64,000 bases of DNA from an uncultured Pseudomonadales bacterium (GCA_958296295.1 OY282460.1:1426001-1490000), one strand, 5' to 3'. Counted from the first letter of the stretch, positions 17,275 to 27,555 are shown. The notes: generated by a model from the sequence alone, not told the origin. Made by a program: numbers and translations.

Positions 17275-17294
17275 GCGTGCTGTCTTTCGGGCGC

Positions 17295-18212
17295 TTAGCG
17301 GGAGATTGGCGCCAAGTTTCCGCCATCGGTTTGGCGGGCGGGCGGCGCGGCGGCCAGCGGTTCTTGCGAATGCAGCTGCAACAGCAGGATGCGGCGGCTG
17401 TCGGCGTTCAGGACGCGGAACTGGAAATTCTCCAACATCACGGTTTCGTCGCGCTTCGGCAGGTGCCCGAACGCTTGGAGCACGATGCCGCCGATGGTGT
17501 CGAACTCCTCGTCGTTGAAGTTTGCTTGGAAATGGGCGTTGAAGTCCTCGATGGGGGTGGTCGCCTTCACCGTGCACGTGTGGGCGTCCAGCGGTTTGAT
17601 GAAGCTGTCGTCGTCGATGTCGTGCTCGTCCTCGATGTCGCCGACGATCTGTTCAAGCACATCCTCGATGGTGACCACGCCGGCCACGGCGCCGTACTCG
17701 TCTATCACCACGGCCATGTGGTTGCGGGTCTCCCGAAACTCCTGCAGCAGATCGTTCAGCCGTTTGCTTTCCGGCACGACGATGGTGGGACGGATGTAGT
17801 CCTTGATGTCGAAGCCGTCCCAGTCGTCCGCCAGCAGCAGCGGCAGCATGTCCTTGGCATGCAGGATGCCCTTCACGTCGTCCAAGTCGTCGCCTACCAC
17901 CGGAAAGCGGGAGTGCTTGGATTCGATGATCGTTGGCAAAGACTGCTCGACGTGGGCCTCCACTTGCACGGTCACGACCAGCGGGCGGGGAATCATCACG
18001 TCGCGGGCATGCATGTCCGCCACCGCCAGCGCGCCGTGGATGATGTTCAAGGCCTTGGCGTCGAAAAGCTGCCGTTCGCTAGCGTCCTTGAGCATCTTCA
18101 AGAGTTCGCGCCGGTCGGCCGGTTCGCCGGCGAAAAAATCGGCTATCCACTCGCGCCAGCTTTTCCGCTCGCCGCGCTGGAGCTGGCCGTCGCCGACTTC
18201 CAATTCGTTCAC
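17295..18212 (-). CDS. corC: CBS-domain protein CorC/HlyC family
   Basis: This 305-residue cytoplasmic protein has two CBS domains (about 75-190) and a carboxy-terminal CorC_HlyC domain (about 205-285). CorC is linked to magnesium and cobalt homeostasis. The sequence includes RDVMIPRP and the CBS hallmark MAVVIDEYGAVAGVVTIEDVL. The GTG start overlaps the ybeY stop by four bases. The order phoH-ybeY-corC is standard; the usual lnt gene does not follow, and orn faces it instead. Confidence 0.95.
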   Translation of the reverse strand: MNELEVGDGQLQRGERKSWREWIADFFAGEPADRRELLKMLKDASERQLFDAKALNIIHGALAVADMHARDVMIPRPLVVTVQVEAHVEQSLPTIIESKHSRFPVVGDDLDDVKGILHAKDMLPLLLADDWDGFDIKDYIRPTIVVPESKRLNDLLQEFRETRNHMAVVIDEYGAVAGVVTIEDVLEQIVGDIEDEHDIDDDSFIKPLDAHTCTVKATTPIEDFNAHFQANFNDEEFDTIGGIVLQAFGHLPKRDETVMLENFQFRVLNADSRRILLLQLHSQEPLAAAPPARQTDGGNLAPISR

Positions 18213-18676
18213 GCCGTCGCTCCGTACGGATCCGCGATGCCGAGCCGCGCCAGCACCGCCGCCTCCTGGGATTCCATTGCCGCGGCCTCGGCCCCGCTTT
18301 GGTGATCCATGCCGAGCAGGTGCAACACGCCATGCACCACCAAATGGGCGCAGTGATCCTCCATCGTCTTGCCTTGGGCGGCCGCTTCACGCAGCGCCAC
18401 GGGCGCGCACACCGCGATGTCGCCCAAGAGCTCGGCGGCGTCGGCGGCAAAAGCCAACACGTTCGTGGCGCGCTCGCCGCCGCGGAAGCGGGCGTTCAAG
18501 GCCTCTCCTTCCGGGTCGTCCACCACGCGCACGCATAGCGCCCGCTGGTCGCCGGCCATCGCTTCGGCCGCAAAGGCGGCGAAGCGCTCGGGCGCCGGCA
18601 GATGTCGCCGACAGGCGGGCGCCACGGCCATCTGCACTTCCACCCGCGCTGGTGCTGGCAAGTCGCGTTCTGCCAT
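18209..18676 (-). CDS. ybeY: Endoribonuclease YbeY
   Basis: YbeY is a single-strand-specific RNase in 16S rRNA maturation and ribosome quality control. The 155-residue protein has the zinc-binding H115-x3-H119-x5-H125 motif in HGVLHLLGMDH, and TNVLAFAADAAELLGDIAVC just before it. The ATG at 18676 is chosen since it lies 10 bases after the phoH stop; a longer frame would overlap phoH. Its stop overlaps the corC start by four bases. Confidence 0.95.
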   Translation of the reverse strand: MAERDLPAPARVEVQMAVAPACRRHLPAPERFAAFAAEAMAGDQRALCVRVVDDPEGEALNARFRGGERATNVLAFAADAAELLGDIAVCAPVALREAAAQGKTMEDHCAHLVVHGVLHLLGMDHQSGAEAAAMESQEAAVLARLGIADPYGATA

Positions 18677-18686
18677 AGGGCCGCCG

Positions 18687-19685
18687 TCATCCAGCGGACT
18701 GCTCCAAACGGCCGGTGCGCGGGGCCTCGACACGGGCGTAGGCGTCCACGATACGTTTGACCAGCGGATGGCGCACCACGTCGTTCGAACCGAAACGCGT
18801 GACGCTCAATCCCTCGATGTCCTTGAGGACGTCAAGAGCGTGCACCAGGCCGGAACGGTCGCCGCTCGGCAGATCGATCTGGGTGATGTCGCCGGTGACC
18901 ACCACCGTGGCGCCGAAACCGATTCGGGTGAGGAACATCTTCATCTGCTCGACGGTGGTGTTCTGCCCCTCGTCGAGGATGATGAAGGCGTCGTTCAACG
19001 TCCGTCCGCGCATGAAGGCGAGCGGCGCCACCTCGATGACGTTGCGCTCGATGTGCTTGTGGACGTGCTCCACGCCGAGCAGCTCGTACAGGGCGTCGTA
19101 CAGCGGGCGCAGGAAAGGATCTATCTTCTGCGCCAAGTCGCCGGGGAGGAAGCCCAATTTCTCGCCGGCCTCCACCGCCGGACGCACCAGCAGGATGCGG
19201 CTGACCTGCTCCTTTTTCAACGCCTCGACGGCGCAGGCCACGGCCAGATAGGTTTTGCCGGTGCCCGCCGGCCCCACTCCGAAGCTGAGATCGTTGGCGC
19301 GGATGGCGCGCACATAGCGCCGCTGATTGCCACCGCGCGCCTTGATGGTCTTGCGTCTCGTGCCGATCGCCACCGCTTCGGCGGCGTCTTGCTGGCCGTT
19401 TTCCGCCACCAGCTCTTGAATGCCGGACTCCTGCAGGAAGAGATGCACGGTGTCCGCTTCGAGCACTTGGCGCTCGGCGGTCTCCGCGTAAAGACGGGCA
19501 AGGAGTGCCCGGCCGGCCCCCACGCGCTGCGCCGGGCCGGACAGTCTGAAGACGCCGCCGCGCCGGTTGATGCGTATCCCCAGCCGCGTTTGGAGCTGCT
19601 GGAGGTTTTGGTCGAGCGGGCCGCATAGCGCGGCCAAACGGCGGGTGTCTTCGGATTCTAGGTTGACGGTCGTGGTGAAGGCCAC
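18687..19685 (-). CDS. ybeZ: PhoH-like ATPase (YbeZ)
   Basis: This PhoH-family ATPase is a partner of YbeY in ribosome and RNA quality control. It contains a Walker [14 protein letters not shown], the [17 protein letters not shown] stretch, the Walker [14 protein letters not shown] and [10 protein letters not shown]. The start is uncertain. The GTG at 19685 begins [17 protein letters not shown], matching the start of homologues; a TTG at 19709 is another choice. The frame stays open to an ATG at 19868, but that would run through a palindromic repeat and is unlikely. It leads the phoH-ybeY-corC unit. Confidence 0.94.
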   Translation of the reverse strand: MAFTTTVNLESEDTRRLAALCGPLDQNLQQLQTRLGIRINRRGGVFRLSGPAQRVGAGRALLARLYAETAERQVLEADTVHLFLQESGIQELVAENGQQDAAEAVAIGTRRKTIKARGGNQRRYVRAIRANDLSFGVGPAGTGKTYLAVACAVEALKKEQVSRILLVRPAVEAGEKLGFLPGDLAQKIDPFLRPLYDALYELLGVEHVHKHIERNVIEVAPLAFMRGRTLNDAFIILDEGQNTTVEQMKMFLTRIGFGATVVVTGDITQIDLPSGDRSGLVHALDVLKDIEGLSVTRFGSNDVVRHPLVKRIVDAYARVEAPRTGRLEQSAG

Positions 19686-19760
19686 GACGCGCGACGAGTC
19701 GTCTGTCAAGTTGTGTGGGGCTGCGAATAGAGCTGAGAACGGGCCGAGAATAGCACACTG

Positions 19761-19890
19761 CGAACGCTGTGCGTTCGTTGGAGATTGGGGAACGCTTGCG
19801 TTCCCCAATCTCTTGCGGCTCGGGCGGGGGCGAACGCTTCGCGTTCGTTGGAGAATTGGCTGCGCCAATCTCTGGCGGCTCGGTTGGGGG
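19761..19890. repeat. Two tandem REP-like palindromic units between phoH and ligD
   Basis: Two related units of about 70 and 60 bases stand in tandem (19761-19830 and 19831-19890). Each has a first hairpin CGAACGC/GCGTTCG with a 3-base loop (19761-19777 and 19831-19847) and a second hairpin. In unit 1 the second hairpin is a perfect 15-bp stem with a TT loop (19781-19812). In unit 2 it is ATTGGC-TGC-GCCAAT with a bulged flank (19851-19872). Both units end in GCGGCTCGG and a G-run. The loops and lower stems differ while pairing is kept. The repeat lies in the divergent phoH-ligD promoter region. Confidence 0.85.
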
Positions 19891-19929
19891 GGAGGGAGGA
19901 CGGGTGTGGGGTCGTGCGATTATTCGGGT

Positions 19930-22449
19930 ATGGCGAAGCGGGCAGATGTGTCGGGAGAGGGCGGGCTTGACGCTTACCGGGCGAAGCGGGACGCCTCTGG
20001 GACGCCGGAACCGTTTGGCGCGGCCGGCGGCGCGATCGCGGGCGGGCGGGGGTTGTTCGTGGTGCAACAGCACGCCGCCACGCGTTTGCATTGGGACTTT
20101 CGGCTGGAGGTGGATGACGTGCTGAAGTCCTGGGCCGTGCCCAAAGGCCCGTCCATGAATCCCGAGGACAAGCGGTTCGCCGTGCAAGTGGAGGATCATC
20201 CGGTCGAATACGGGGACTTCGAAGGCGGCATTCCGAAAGGAAACTATGGTGCCGGGGAAGTGATCGTGTGGGATCAAGGCACCTATGTGCCGCTCGAGGA
20301 TTTCGCCGCCGGGTTTCGCAGCGGCAAACTGCTGTTCGAGCTGAAGGGCCACAAGCTGCGCGGCCGATTCACGCTGATTCTCCTGAAGGGCGCCAACAAC
20401 ACCGGCAAGGAGTGGCTGCTCATCAAAGAGCGCGACGGCTCGGTGTCGGACGCGCCACTGCTGGAACACTCGGTTTTTTCGGGCCTCACCGTTGCCGAAT
20501 TGAAGGATGTGGGCGCGGCGCACGCGAGGTTCGAGGCGCGTGTTCGCGCGCTGAAGCCGCGTCCGCCGAAGAGCGTATCGCTCGCCGAGAAGCCGATGTT
20601 GGCGAAACCGTCCGCACCGTTCGATCGCGACGGCTGGGTTTTCGAGATCAAGTACGACGGCTACCGCCTGCTCATCGAGCGCTCCGGAAATGCGGTGACG
20701 CTGCGTTCCCGCAACGCCTTGGATTTGACGTCGCGGTTCCCGGAAATAGTCAAGTGCGCCCGCCACTTGCCTTGCGCCGAATTCGTCGTCGACGGCGAAG
20801 TGGTGGTTCACGACGAACGCGGTTTGCCGAGTTTCCCGCGTCTGCAGGTTCGCGCCGCGGTTCGCGGGGAAGCGGCGACCGCCCGCGCCGCCCGGCATGA
20901 TCCGGTCACCTGCTACGCGTTCGACTTGCTGCACGCGGCCGGCCGCGACTTGAAGCGGCAGCCGCTAGTCGAACGCAAACGCCTGCTGGCCGAGCTGCTG
21001 CCGGAGGCGGGGCCGTTGCGCTATTCCACGCATGTCGAGGGCGACGGCGTGGAGACCTTCCATGCCGTGTCGCGCCTCGGCTTGGAAGGGGTGGTGGGCA
21101 AACGGGCCGATTCGCCCTACCTGGCCGGCCGCAGCGACCACTGGCTCAAGGTGCGCGCCAACCGCACCGGCGATTTCGTGGTCGCCGGCTGGGCGCCAAC
21201 GAAGAGCGACGCCGCGGACCTCGGCGCCCTTGCGTTGGCGGAGTACCGCGCCGGCGAGTTGGTCTTTTGCGGGCGCGTTGGCTCCGGCCTTGGCGCCGGC
21301 AAACGCCGGGCGGTGCAAGAACGGCTGCGCGGCTTGGCGGCGGGCCTCTCGCTCACCGGGGATGCCGATCTTTGCTGGGTGGAACCCAAGCTGGTCTGCG
21401 AAGTGCAATACCGGGAGTATTCGCTCGACGGCCATTTGCGGTTGCCGGTCTTCCTGCGGCTGCGCGAAGACAAAGACGCGGCCGAGTGCCTCGGCGCTTT
21501 CGACGCGCCAGTGGCCGCGCCGGTCGCCGCGTCGGCGCAAGCGGCGCCGGCGCGCGTGGTGCCCGTCACGAACCGCGACAAGGTGTTCTTCCCGGAGAAG
21601 GGCCTCACCAAGGGCGACCTGTTGGACTATTACCAGCAGGTGGCCGAGTGGATGCTCCCCTACCTGCGCGATCGGCCTTTGGTGCTCACGCGGTTCCCGG
21701 ACGGCATTCACGGCAAATCCTTCTATCAGCGAGACGCGCCGTCGTTCGTGCCGGACTGGGTGGAGCGCAAGACGCTGTGGAGCGGCAGCGCGGAGCGCGA
21801 AGTGCGCTATTTCGTGGCGCAGAACGCGGAATCCCTGGTGTACCTCGCCAACATGGGCGCGATTCCCATCCACGCCTGGCACAGCCGCACAACGGATTTG
21901 GAGCACCCGGACTGGTGCGTGCTGGATCTGGATCCCAAGGACGCGCCCTTCGCGAGCGTGCGCGCCGCCGCCAACGCGATCAAGGAATTGCTCGTTGAGA
22001 TCGACCTGCCCGGCTTCCTGAAGACCAGCGGGGCCACCGGCCTGCACATCCTGGTGCCGCTGGCTCGGCAGTTGACCCACGCCCTCGCCACCACCTTCGG
22101 CGAGCTGCTCGCCCGGGTTGTGGTCGGCCGCCGACCGGACATTTGCACCATCGCCCGCATGGTGCGCCAGCGCGAGCGGAAGGTCTATGTGGACTACCTT
22201 CAGAACGGCCACGGCCAGTTGCTTGTGGCGCCTCTCTCCGCCCGCGCCGAACCGGCGGCCTCGGTCTCCATGCCGGTGGATTGGTCGGAGTTGAACGGCC
22301 GCCTGAAGAACAGCAACTACCACTTGAAGAACGCCGTGAGGCGCCTCAAGCGCAGCGGGGATCCGATGGCGGCGGTGCTCACCCTCGAGCCGGACTTGGA
22401 GCGGGCGCTGGCGCGGCTGTCCGAACTGCTGCGCAACGAGTCGCGCTGA
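19930..22449 (+). CDS. ligD: Three-domain ATP-dependent DNA ligase LigD
   Basis: This is the end-joining ligase of bacterial non-homologous end joining. The 839-residue protein has the order phosphoesterase-ligase-polymerase. The phosphoesterase (about 40-165) has the [15 protein letters not shown] and [13 protein letters not shown] motifs. The ligase has catalytic K241 in [10 protein letters not shown]. The polymerase/primase (about 545-835) has D666 and D668 in VLDLDPKD and the [11 protein letters not shown] block. The ATG at 19930 is chosen as the family start; the frame is open further upstream through the palindromic repeat. No ku gene is within the window, so its partner must be elsewhere or absent. 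Confidence 0.95.
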   Translation: MAKRADVSGEGGLDAYRAKRDASGTPEPFGAAGGAIAGGRGLFVVQQHAATRLHWDFRLEVDDVLKSWAVPKGPSMNPEDKRFAVQVEDHPVEYGDFEGGIPKGNYGAGEVIVWDQGTYVPLEDFAAGFRSGKLLFELKGHKLRGRFTLILLKGANNTGKEWLLIKERDGSVSDAPLLEHSVFSGLTVAELKDVGAAHARFEARVRALKPRPPKSVSLAEKPMLAKPSAPFDRDGWVFEIKYDGYRLLIERSGNAVTLRSRNALDLTSRFPEIVKCARHLPCAEFVVDGEVVVHDERGLPSFPRLQVRAAVRGEAATARAARHDPVTCYAFDLLHAAGRDLKRQPLVERKRLLAELLPEAGPLRYSTHVEGDGVETFHAVSRLGLEGVVGKRADSPYLAGRSDHWLKVRANRTGDFVVAGWAPTKSDAADLGALALAEYRAGELVFCGRVGSGLGAGKRRAVQERLRGLAAGLSLTGDADLCWVEPKLVCEVQYREYSLDGHLRLPVFLRLREDKDAAECLGAFDAPVAAPVAASAQAAPARVVPVTNRDKVFFPEKGLTKGDLLDYYQQVAEWMLPYLRDRPLVLTRFPDGIHGKSFYQRDAPSFVPDWVERKTLWSGSAEREVRYFVAQNAESLVYLANMGAIPIHAWHSRTTDLEHPDWCVLDLDPKDAPFASVRAAANAIKELLVEIDLPGFLKTSGATGLHILVPLARQLTHALATTFGELLARVVVGRRPDICTIARMVRQRERKVYVDYLQNGHGQLLVAPLSARAEPAASVSMPVDWSELNGRLKNSNYHLKNAVRRLKRSGDPMAAVLTLEPDLERALARLSELLRNESR

Positions 22450-22607
22450 TCCCGCGGCGTTCTCAGACGGCGCTGGCGCGGACAGAGCCGCCGGGTTCGT
22501 CGCTTTTTTGGGCATCATCGGCCTGGCCGCCCGGAACGGAAGTGGCGCGCCGTGGCGGATTGCGGCAAACTTGGTGGAACCTTGGCGTTGGGAGAGGGTT
22601 ACAAATC

Positions 22608-23513
22608 GTGTTCGGATCGCAGTTCTACAACCAGCAAACCTCTTGGCAGGAAATCAAGAGCGTGCTCGAAGTGATGGAAGGGGGCCGCTGGACAAGCGTT
22701 TACACCTACGATCACTTCGTGCCGCCGTGGACGCGCACCGCCGATGTGGCGCAGAGCGATCTGCTTCCCACGTTGGAGGGTTGGGCCATGCTGGCCGGGA
22801 TGGCCGCGGTCACCAGCAAGCTGGAGCTCGGCGTGCTGGTTTCCGGCAACACCTACCGCCACCCGGCGCTGGTGGCGAAGATGGCCGCCACCATTGACGA
22901 GATCTCCGGCGGACGCTGCATCCTCGGCATCGGCGCCGGCTGGAACGTCCGCGAGCACGAGGCCTACGGCTGGACTTACCCGTCCATGCGCGAGCGGCAA
23001 GATCGATTGGAGGAAGCCTGCGAGCTGATCCAACTGCTGTTCACGGCCGAGCGCTTTGTGGACTTCAACGGCCAGTACTACACGCTCAAGCAGGCGCCGT
23101 TCGCGCCCAAGGGCGTGAAACGCAAGATCCCGCTCATGGTGGGCGGCACCGGCCCGAAACGCACGCTGCGCACGCTCGCCAAATACGGCGACATCATGAA
23201 CGCCATCTGCGGGCCGGAGGACTTGAAGCGGCACTGGAGCATCGTCGAGAAGCATTGCGAAGACGTGGGCCGGGATCCGTCCGAGATCAAACGCTCCGTG
23301 CATGTGCCCATGCGCATCGTGCGGGACGAGAAAGAGGCCGAGCGCATTCGCCGCGGCAACCCGTGGACGATGATCGGGCCGGTGAACTACGTTATCGACC
23401 GCTGTGCCGACTTCATCGCCGCCGGCGTGGACGAGTTCTGTCTGCAATCCATCCGGCAAAGGCCGGATCTCTACGCCGAACTCAACGAGGAGATATTCAG
23501 CGCGTTCGATTAG
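22608..23513 (+). CDS. Luciferase-like (LLM class) flavin or F420-dependent oxidoreductase
   Basis: This 301-residue TIM-barrel oxidoreductase contains YTYDHFVPPWTR, LELGVLVSGNTYRHPALVAK and GRCILGIGAGWN, then PLMVGGTGPKRTLRTLAKYGD. These are typical of bacterial luciferase relatives annotated as F420-dependent; whether it uses FMN or F420 cannot be seen. The GTG start at 22608 has a strong GGAGAGG site at 22591-22597. It stands alone, followed by the secreted protein at 23556 on the same strand. The window held a second member of this superfamily at its left edge (broken by the IS). Confidence 0.92.
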   Translation: MFGSQFYNQQTSWQEIKSVLEVMEGGRWTSVYTYDHFVPPWTRTADVAQSDLLPTLEGWAMLAGMAAVTSKLELGVLVSGNTYRHPALVAKMAATIDEISGGRCILGIGAGWNVREHEAYGWTYPSMRERQDRLEEACELIQLLFTAERFVDFNGQYYTLKQAPFAPKGVKRKIPLMVGGTGPKRTLRTLAKYGDIMNAICGPEDLKRHWSIVEKHCEDVGRDPSEIKRSVHVPMRIVRDEKEAERIRRGNPWTMIGPVNYVIDRCADFIAAGVDEFCLQSIRQRPDLYAELNEEIFSAFD

Positions 23514-23555
23514 CGTGCCGGTGGCAACGACAGCAACGGCTTTTGGGAGGAAGCA

Positions 23556-24686
23556 ATGAAAGGAACGTCCTTCGGGTTCGGTGGTGTCGCGGTGTTTGTC
23601 GCCGCGGCTTGGACGCTCGCGGCGGCGGCCGACATTCCGCGCACGGCGAACGGCAAGCCGGACTTTTCCGGCTACTACGACACCGCCACGACCACGCCTT
23701 TGGAGCGGCGCAGCGGCGAGGCGACGTTGTCCGCCGATGCCGCGGACGCCATCGCCAAGCGCACCGCGGCCGGTCTCGCCGCCGGCTCGCGCGATTTGGC
23801 GCCGGACCGGGGCGCTCCCCCCGTTGGCGGCGACGGTTCGCGCGGCGCGGCCGGCAACGTGGGGGGCTACGATTCGTTCTGGGTGGATCCCGGCGAGCGG
23901 CACACCGTGGTGGACGGCGAGTATCGGGCGTCCATCGTGACCGAGCCGGCGAACGGACGCTTGCCGCCACGCACGGACGACGCCCAGGCGCGGCGCGCCG
24001 AGCGCTTCCGCAGCGCCCAGGGCCGACCGCGCCAGAACGATGGCACCGCGTGGTGGGGCGCGGAACCGGGCCCTTTCGACGATCCAGAGCAGCGCCCGTA
24101 CGCCGAGCGCTGCCTTATCGGCTTCGGATCCACCGCCGGGCCGCCGATGTTGCCGGTGCTCTACAACAACCACAAACGCATCGTGCAGACGCCGGATCAC
24201 GTCATGATCCTCACCGAGATGGTGCATGACGCGCGCATCGTGCGGATGAACGGCGAGCACGCGCCGGACAACGTGCGACGTTGGATCGGCGACTCCATCG
24301 GCTGGTGGGAAGGCGACACGCTGGTGGTGGAAACCACCAACTTCACCGACCGGCCGGCGCTGGGATGGGGAACGACCAGAAACCTGCGCGTGGTCGAGCG
24401 TTTTACCCGCGTGGACGCGAAAACCACACTTTACAACTTCACAGTGGAAGACCCGGCCGTTTGGGAGGTGCCGTGGACCGGCGAGTACACGTGGCCGCAA
24501 ACCGACGAGCCGGTGTACGAATACGCCTGCCACGAGGGCAACTACGCCATGGGCAACATCCTGTGCGGCGCTCGTCGCATGGAGGCCGAGGCCGCCGGGC
24601 CCGAGGCGCTCGCTGCATTCGCCAACACCTCGTGCGGCGCCCGCGTGGCGACGATGGCGTCACTGGCGCCTGAGGCCGGCGAGTAG
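23556..24686 (+). CDS. Secreted protein of unknown function
   Basis: I do not recognise a named family. The 376-residue protein has a signal peptide (about 1-25, ending LAAAAD), then a long hydrophilic region. Conserved-looking segments include TANGKPDFSGYYDT, PYAERCLIGFGSTAGPPMLP, HDARIVRMNGEH and IGWWEGDTLVVETTNFTD. The paired cysteines (YACHEGNY, ILCGARR, TSCGAR) suggest disulfides in the periplasm. Similar proteins of about this size are common as hypothetical secreted proteins in marine gammaproteobacteria. The start has a good GGGAGG site. It follows the LLM oxidoreductase by 42 bases and may share its transcript. Confidence 0.85.
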   Translation: MKGTSFGFGGVAVFVAAAWTLAAAADIPRTANGKPDFSGYYDTATTTPLERRSGEATLSADAADAIAKRTAAGLAAGSRDLAPDRGAPPVGGDGSRGAAGNVGGYDSFWVDPGERHTVVDGEYRASIVTEPANGRLPPRTDDAQARRAERFRSAQGRPRQNDGTAWWGAEPGPFDDPEQRPYAERCLIGFGSTAGPPMLPVLYNNHKRIVQTPDHVMILTEMVHDARIVRMNGEHAPDNVRRWIGDSIGWWEGDTLVVETTNFTDRPALGWGTTRNLRVVERFTRVDAKTTLYNFTVEDPAVWEVPWTGEYTWPQTDEPVYEYACHEGNYAMGNILCGARRMEAEAAGPEALAAFANTSCGARVATMASLAPEAGE

Positions 24687-24724
24687 GGTTGCCGCGGCCC
24701 GCAGTGGACGGCGAAGCCGGGGCG

Positions 24725-25447
24725 CTATGGTCTTGGCCGGGCCTCGCCGAAACGCGCCGCGAGGGTGAGATAGAGCGCGGCGCAACATCCGGCCGCCGCG
24801 AACAGCATGCACATCACCATGATCTGGTAGCGCACGGCCACCAACGGTGCCACGCCGGAGAGGATCTGCCCGGTCATCATGCCGGGCAAGGCCACGAGGC
24901 CCACGGCCAGCAGCGTGTTGATCTGCGGAATCAGCGCCGCGTCCAACGCCCGGCGCCGCGCCACGGCCGCGCCAACGCCAGCCGCCAGCTCGGCATGTTG
25001 GCGCTCGGCGGCAAGGCTGACGGCGTTCATCGCGGTGGAGAACGTCATGCCGGCGAGCGGCACCATGTAGCGGGGGTCGTACCAAGGATCCAAGGCCAGC
25101 ACACCTTGGGTGGCGAGGGCCAGCGTTGGAACGCCGCCGAGGCCGATCGCCGCGGTGGCCAAGCCGAGCCGCCGCGCCGTGCGCGGGCCCAGCGGACGCA
25201 AGGCGATCCACGCGGCCGCGGCCATCATCAGCACAAGCACGCCGAGCACCAGGAACGGTTGATCGGCGTCGAACACGAAGGTGAGCACATAGCCGACGAC
25301 GAGCAACTGGATCAACATGCGCCCGGTGGCGTACAGACCGCTCCAGGCGCCCATGGCCCACCGCTGCAGCACCACCAACAAGACGGCCACGGGCACGAAG
25401 GCGATGAGCAGCCGCGCGAGCGGAATGGTCGGCAATGCGGAATCCAT
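24725..25447 (-). CDS. fetB: FetB-like membrane permease (UPF0014)
   Basis: This 240-residue integral membrane protein has about seven spans. It carries the family stretches GRMLIQLLVVGYVL, PLAGMTFSTAMNAVSLAAER, ALIPQINTLLAVGLVALPGMM and GQILSGVAPL. FetB is the permease of a putative iron exporter FetAB. The ATG at 25447 has GAGGGGG upstream. No fetA ATPase gene is next to it: the neighbours are the secreted protein and an S9 peptidase on the other strand. So it is an orphan permease here. Confidence 0.92.
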   Translation of the reverse strand: MDSALPTIPLARLLIAFVPVAVLLVVLQRWAMGAWSGLYATGRMLIQLLVVGYVLTFVFDADQPFLVLGVLVLMMAAAAWIALRPLGPRTARRLGLATAAIGLGGVPTLALATQGVLALDPWYDPRYMVPLAGMTFSTAMNAVSLAAERQHAELAAGVGAAVARRRALDAALIPQINTLLAVGLVALPGMMTGQILSGVAPLVAVRYQIMVMCMLFAAAGCCAALYLTLAARFGEARPRP

Positions 25448-25584
25448 GCGGTGCCCCCTCGAAAGTCGCAGTCGATGCAAACGCGCCGGGCCGATTGTCG
25501 CCGATTCGCGCTCGCGGCTGCCGCCAGCGGGGCTCGCCTTGCCCCTTGATGCACAATGGCCCTAGGCTCGATGCACGGGATCGT

Positions 25585-27555
25585 ATGAACAAACCACTAC
25601 TGGTCGCCGCACCACTCTTCGTCAGCATGGCTCTTTGCGCCGGCTGCAACACGAACCAGCCCACTTCCGCGCCGGCCGACGCCGGGCAACCGCCGCCGGC
25701 GGCGGACGACGGCAACCTGGTGACCCGAGGCGTCCCGCCGCTGCCGGCCGAGTTGCTCCGGGAACTGGCCCGCTATCAGAACACGCGCTCCGCGCAGCTG
25801 CGGGATTGGTTGGGCGACGGCATGCTCGTCGGCACCCGATTCGGCAACACCACGCAGCTCCATTTCGTGGCGGCGCCGTTGGGAATGCGGCGCCAGCTCA
25901 CGTTTTTCGGCGAACCTGTCGGCGGCGCGGTGGCGCGGCCCGAGTCCGGCGACGGTTTCGTGTTTCTGAGGGACGTTGGCGGTTCCGAGTTCTACCAGCT
26001 GTTCTGGCAGCCGTGGCGGCGCGGGGGCGGCGGTGATTCGCCGAGACTGCTCACGGACGGCAAGTCGCGCTACATCGCTCCGTCGTGGTCGCCAAGCGGC
26101 CGGTTGCTCGGCTATTCCACCACCGAACGCAACGGTGCGGATTGGGATCTGCATGCGCGGGATCTGGACGGCGAGCGCACGGTGCTGCAGCAAGGGCAGG
26201 GCGTCGGCTGGACCATCTTGGATTGGGCCGCCGACGAGACCCGCGTGCTCATCTCGCGCTACGTTTCGGTGAACGAATCCGAGCTCTACGAGTTGCGCTT
26301 GGCGAGCGGCGAGCGCGAACGCCTGCTGCCCGATGTCACCGCGGCCTTCGGCTCGGCGCGCTACGGGGTGGACGGCAGCGTGTTTCTGACTTCCGACCTC
26401 GGCGGCGAGTTCCGGCGCTTGCACCGGCTCGACCGGCGTACCGGCCGGCTCGTCGCGGTCACCGGGGACACGCCTTGGGATGTGGAGTCCTTCGCCATGG
26501 CCCGGGACGGCGCGCGGTTGGCGTTCGCCGTGAACGAGGAGGGCACCAGCCGCCTGTTCGCGCTGCGGCTGTCGGACGGAGGGTTCATCGCGTTGCCGGA
26601 ACTGCCGCGCGGCGTCGTCTCCGGATTGCGGTTCCACCCGGATGGCGATCGGCTCGGGTTCACCTTCCGCTCCGCGTCCACGCCGTCGGACGTGTTCAGC
26701 ATCGACTTCCGCACCCGCCGGCTCACGCGCTGGACGCGCAGCGAACTTGGCGGACTGGCCCCGGGCAAACTGGCGGAACCGGAACTCGTGCGCTACCGCT
26801 CCTTTGACGGCCTCTCGATTCCGGCGTTCGTCTACCGCCCGCCGGGGCCCGGGCCGCACCCGGTGATCGTGAACATCCATGGCGGCCCGGCCAGTCAAGC
26901 GCGGCCCGGCTTTTCGCCCACGACGCAGTTCTACCTGGCGCGCCTTGGCGCCGCGGTGATCTACCCCAACGTGCGCGGATCACGAGGCTACGGCAGGACG
27001 TACCTCAACCTCGACAACGGGCGCAAACGCGAGGACTCGGTACGCGACATCGGCGCGCTGCTCGATTGGATAGCGCAAACGCCCGATCTGGACGCCGAGC
27101 GGGTGGCCGTTGTCGGCGGCTCCTACGGCGGCTACATGGTGCTCGCTTCCCTCGTCCACTACGGCCATCGGTTGCGGGCCGGCGTGGAGCGCGTCGGCAT
27201 CAGCAATTTCGTCACTTTCCTCACCAATACGCAGCCGTACCGCCGAGATCTGCGCCGCGTCGAGTACGGGGACGAGCGCGACCCGGCCATGCGCGTGTTC
27301 TTGGAGGCCATCTCGCCGCTCAACCGCGCCGCCGAGATCGCGACGCCGTTGCTCGTTTCGCAAGGGCTGAACGATCCTCGCGTGCCGGCCAGCGAGTCCA
27401 GGCAGATCGTGGCGGCGCTGGAAGCGCACGGCGTGCCGGTGTGGTACGTGCTCGCCAAGGACGAGGGGCACGGTTTTCGCAAGAAGACCAACCGCGACTA
27501 CCTGCAGGGCGTGACCGCGCTGTTCCTCAGAAAACACCTTCTCGGCGAGGCTTGA
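25585..27555 (+). CDS. S9-family prolyl oligopeptidase-like lipoprotein
   Basis: This 656-residue secreted serine peptidase has a lipobox (LCAGC, Cys21), a beta-propeller part (about 60-400, with WSPSGRLLGYSTTERNG and related blades) and an alpha/beta-hydrolase domain (about 405-650). The catalytic triad is S513 (GGSYGGYM), D597 (GLNDPRVP) and H629 (EGHGF). Members cut short peptides, often after proline or acyl-amino acids. The predicted ATG at 25585 has only a weak ribosome site. No operon partner is seen; it is divergent from fetB. Confidence 0.94.
   Translation: MNKPLLVAAPLFVSMALCAGCNTNQPTSAPADAGQPPPAADDGNLVTRGVPPLPAELLRELARYQNTRSAQLRDWLGDGMLVGTRFGNTTQLHFVAAPLGMRRQLTFFGEPVGGAVARPESGDGFVFLRDVGGSEFYQLFWQPWRRGGGGDSPRLLTDGKSRYIAPSWSPSGRLLGYSTTERNGADWDLHARDLDGERTVLQQGQGVGWTILDWAADETRVLISRYVSVNESELYELRLASGERERLLPDVTAAFGSARYGVDGSVFLTSDLGGEFRRLHRLDRRTGRLVAVTGDTPWDVESFAMARDGARLAFAVNEEGTSRLFALRLSDGGFIALPELPRGVVSGLRFHPDGDRLGFTFRSASTPSDVFSIDFRTRRLTRWTRSELGGLAPGKLAEPELVRYRSFDGLSIPAFVYRPPGPGPHPVIVNIHGGPASQARPGFSPTTQFYLARLGAAVIYPNVRGSRGYGRTYLNLDNGRKREDSVRDIGALLDWIAQTPDLDAERVAVVGGSYGGYMVLASLVHYGHRLRAGVERVGISNFVTFLTNTQPYRRDLRRVEYGDERDPAMRVFLEAISPLNRAAEIATPLLVSQGLNDPRVPASESRQIVAALEAHGVPVWYVLAKDEGHGFRKKTNRDYLQGVTALFLRKHLLGEA

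Noticed and set aside
22504..22509. T-run after ligD as an intrinsic terminator
   Set aside because: The preceding bases give only a 4-bp stem (GCGG/CCGC) separated from the T-run, too weak for a call.
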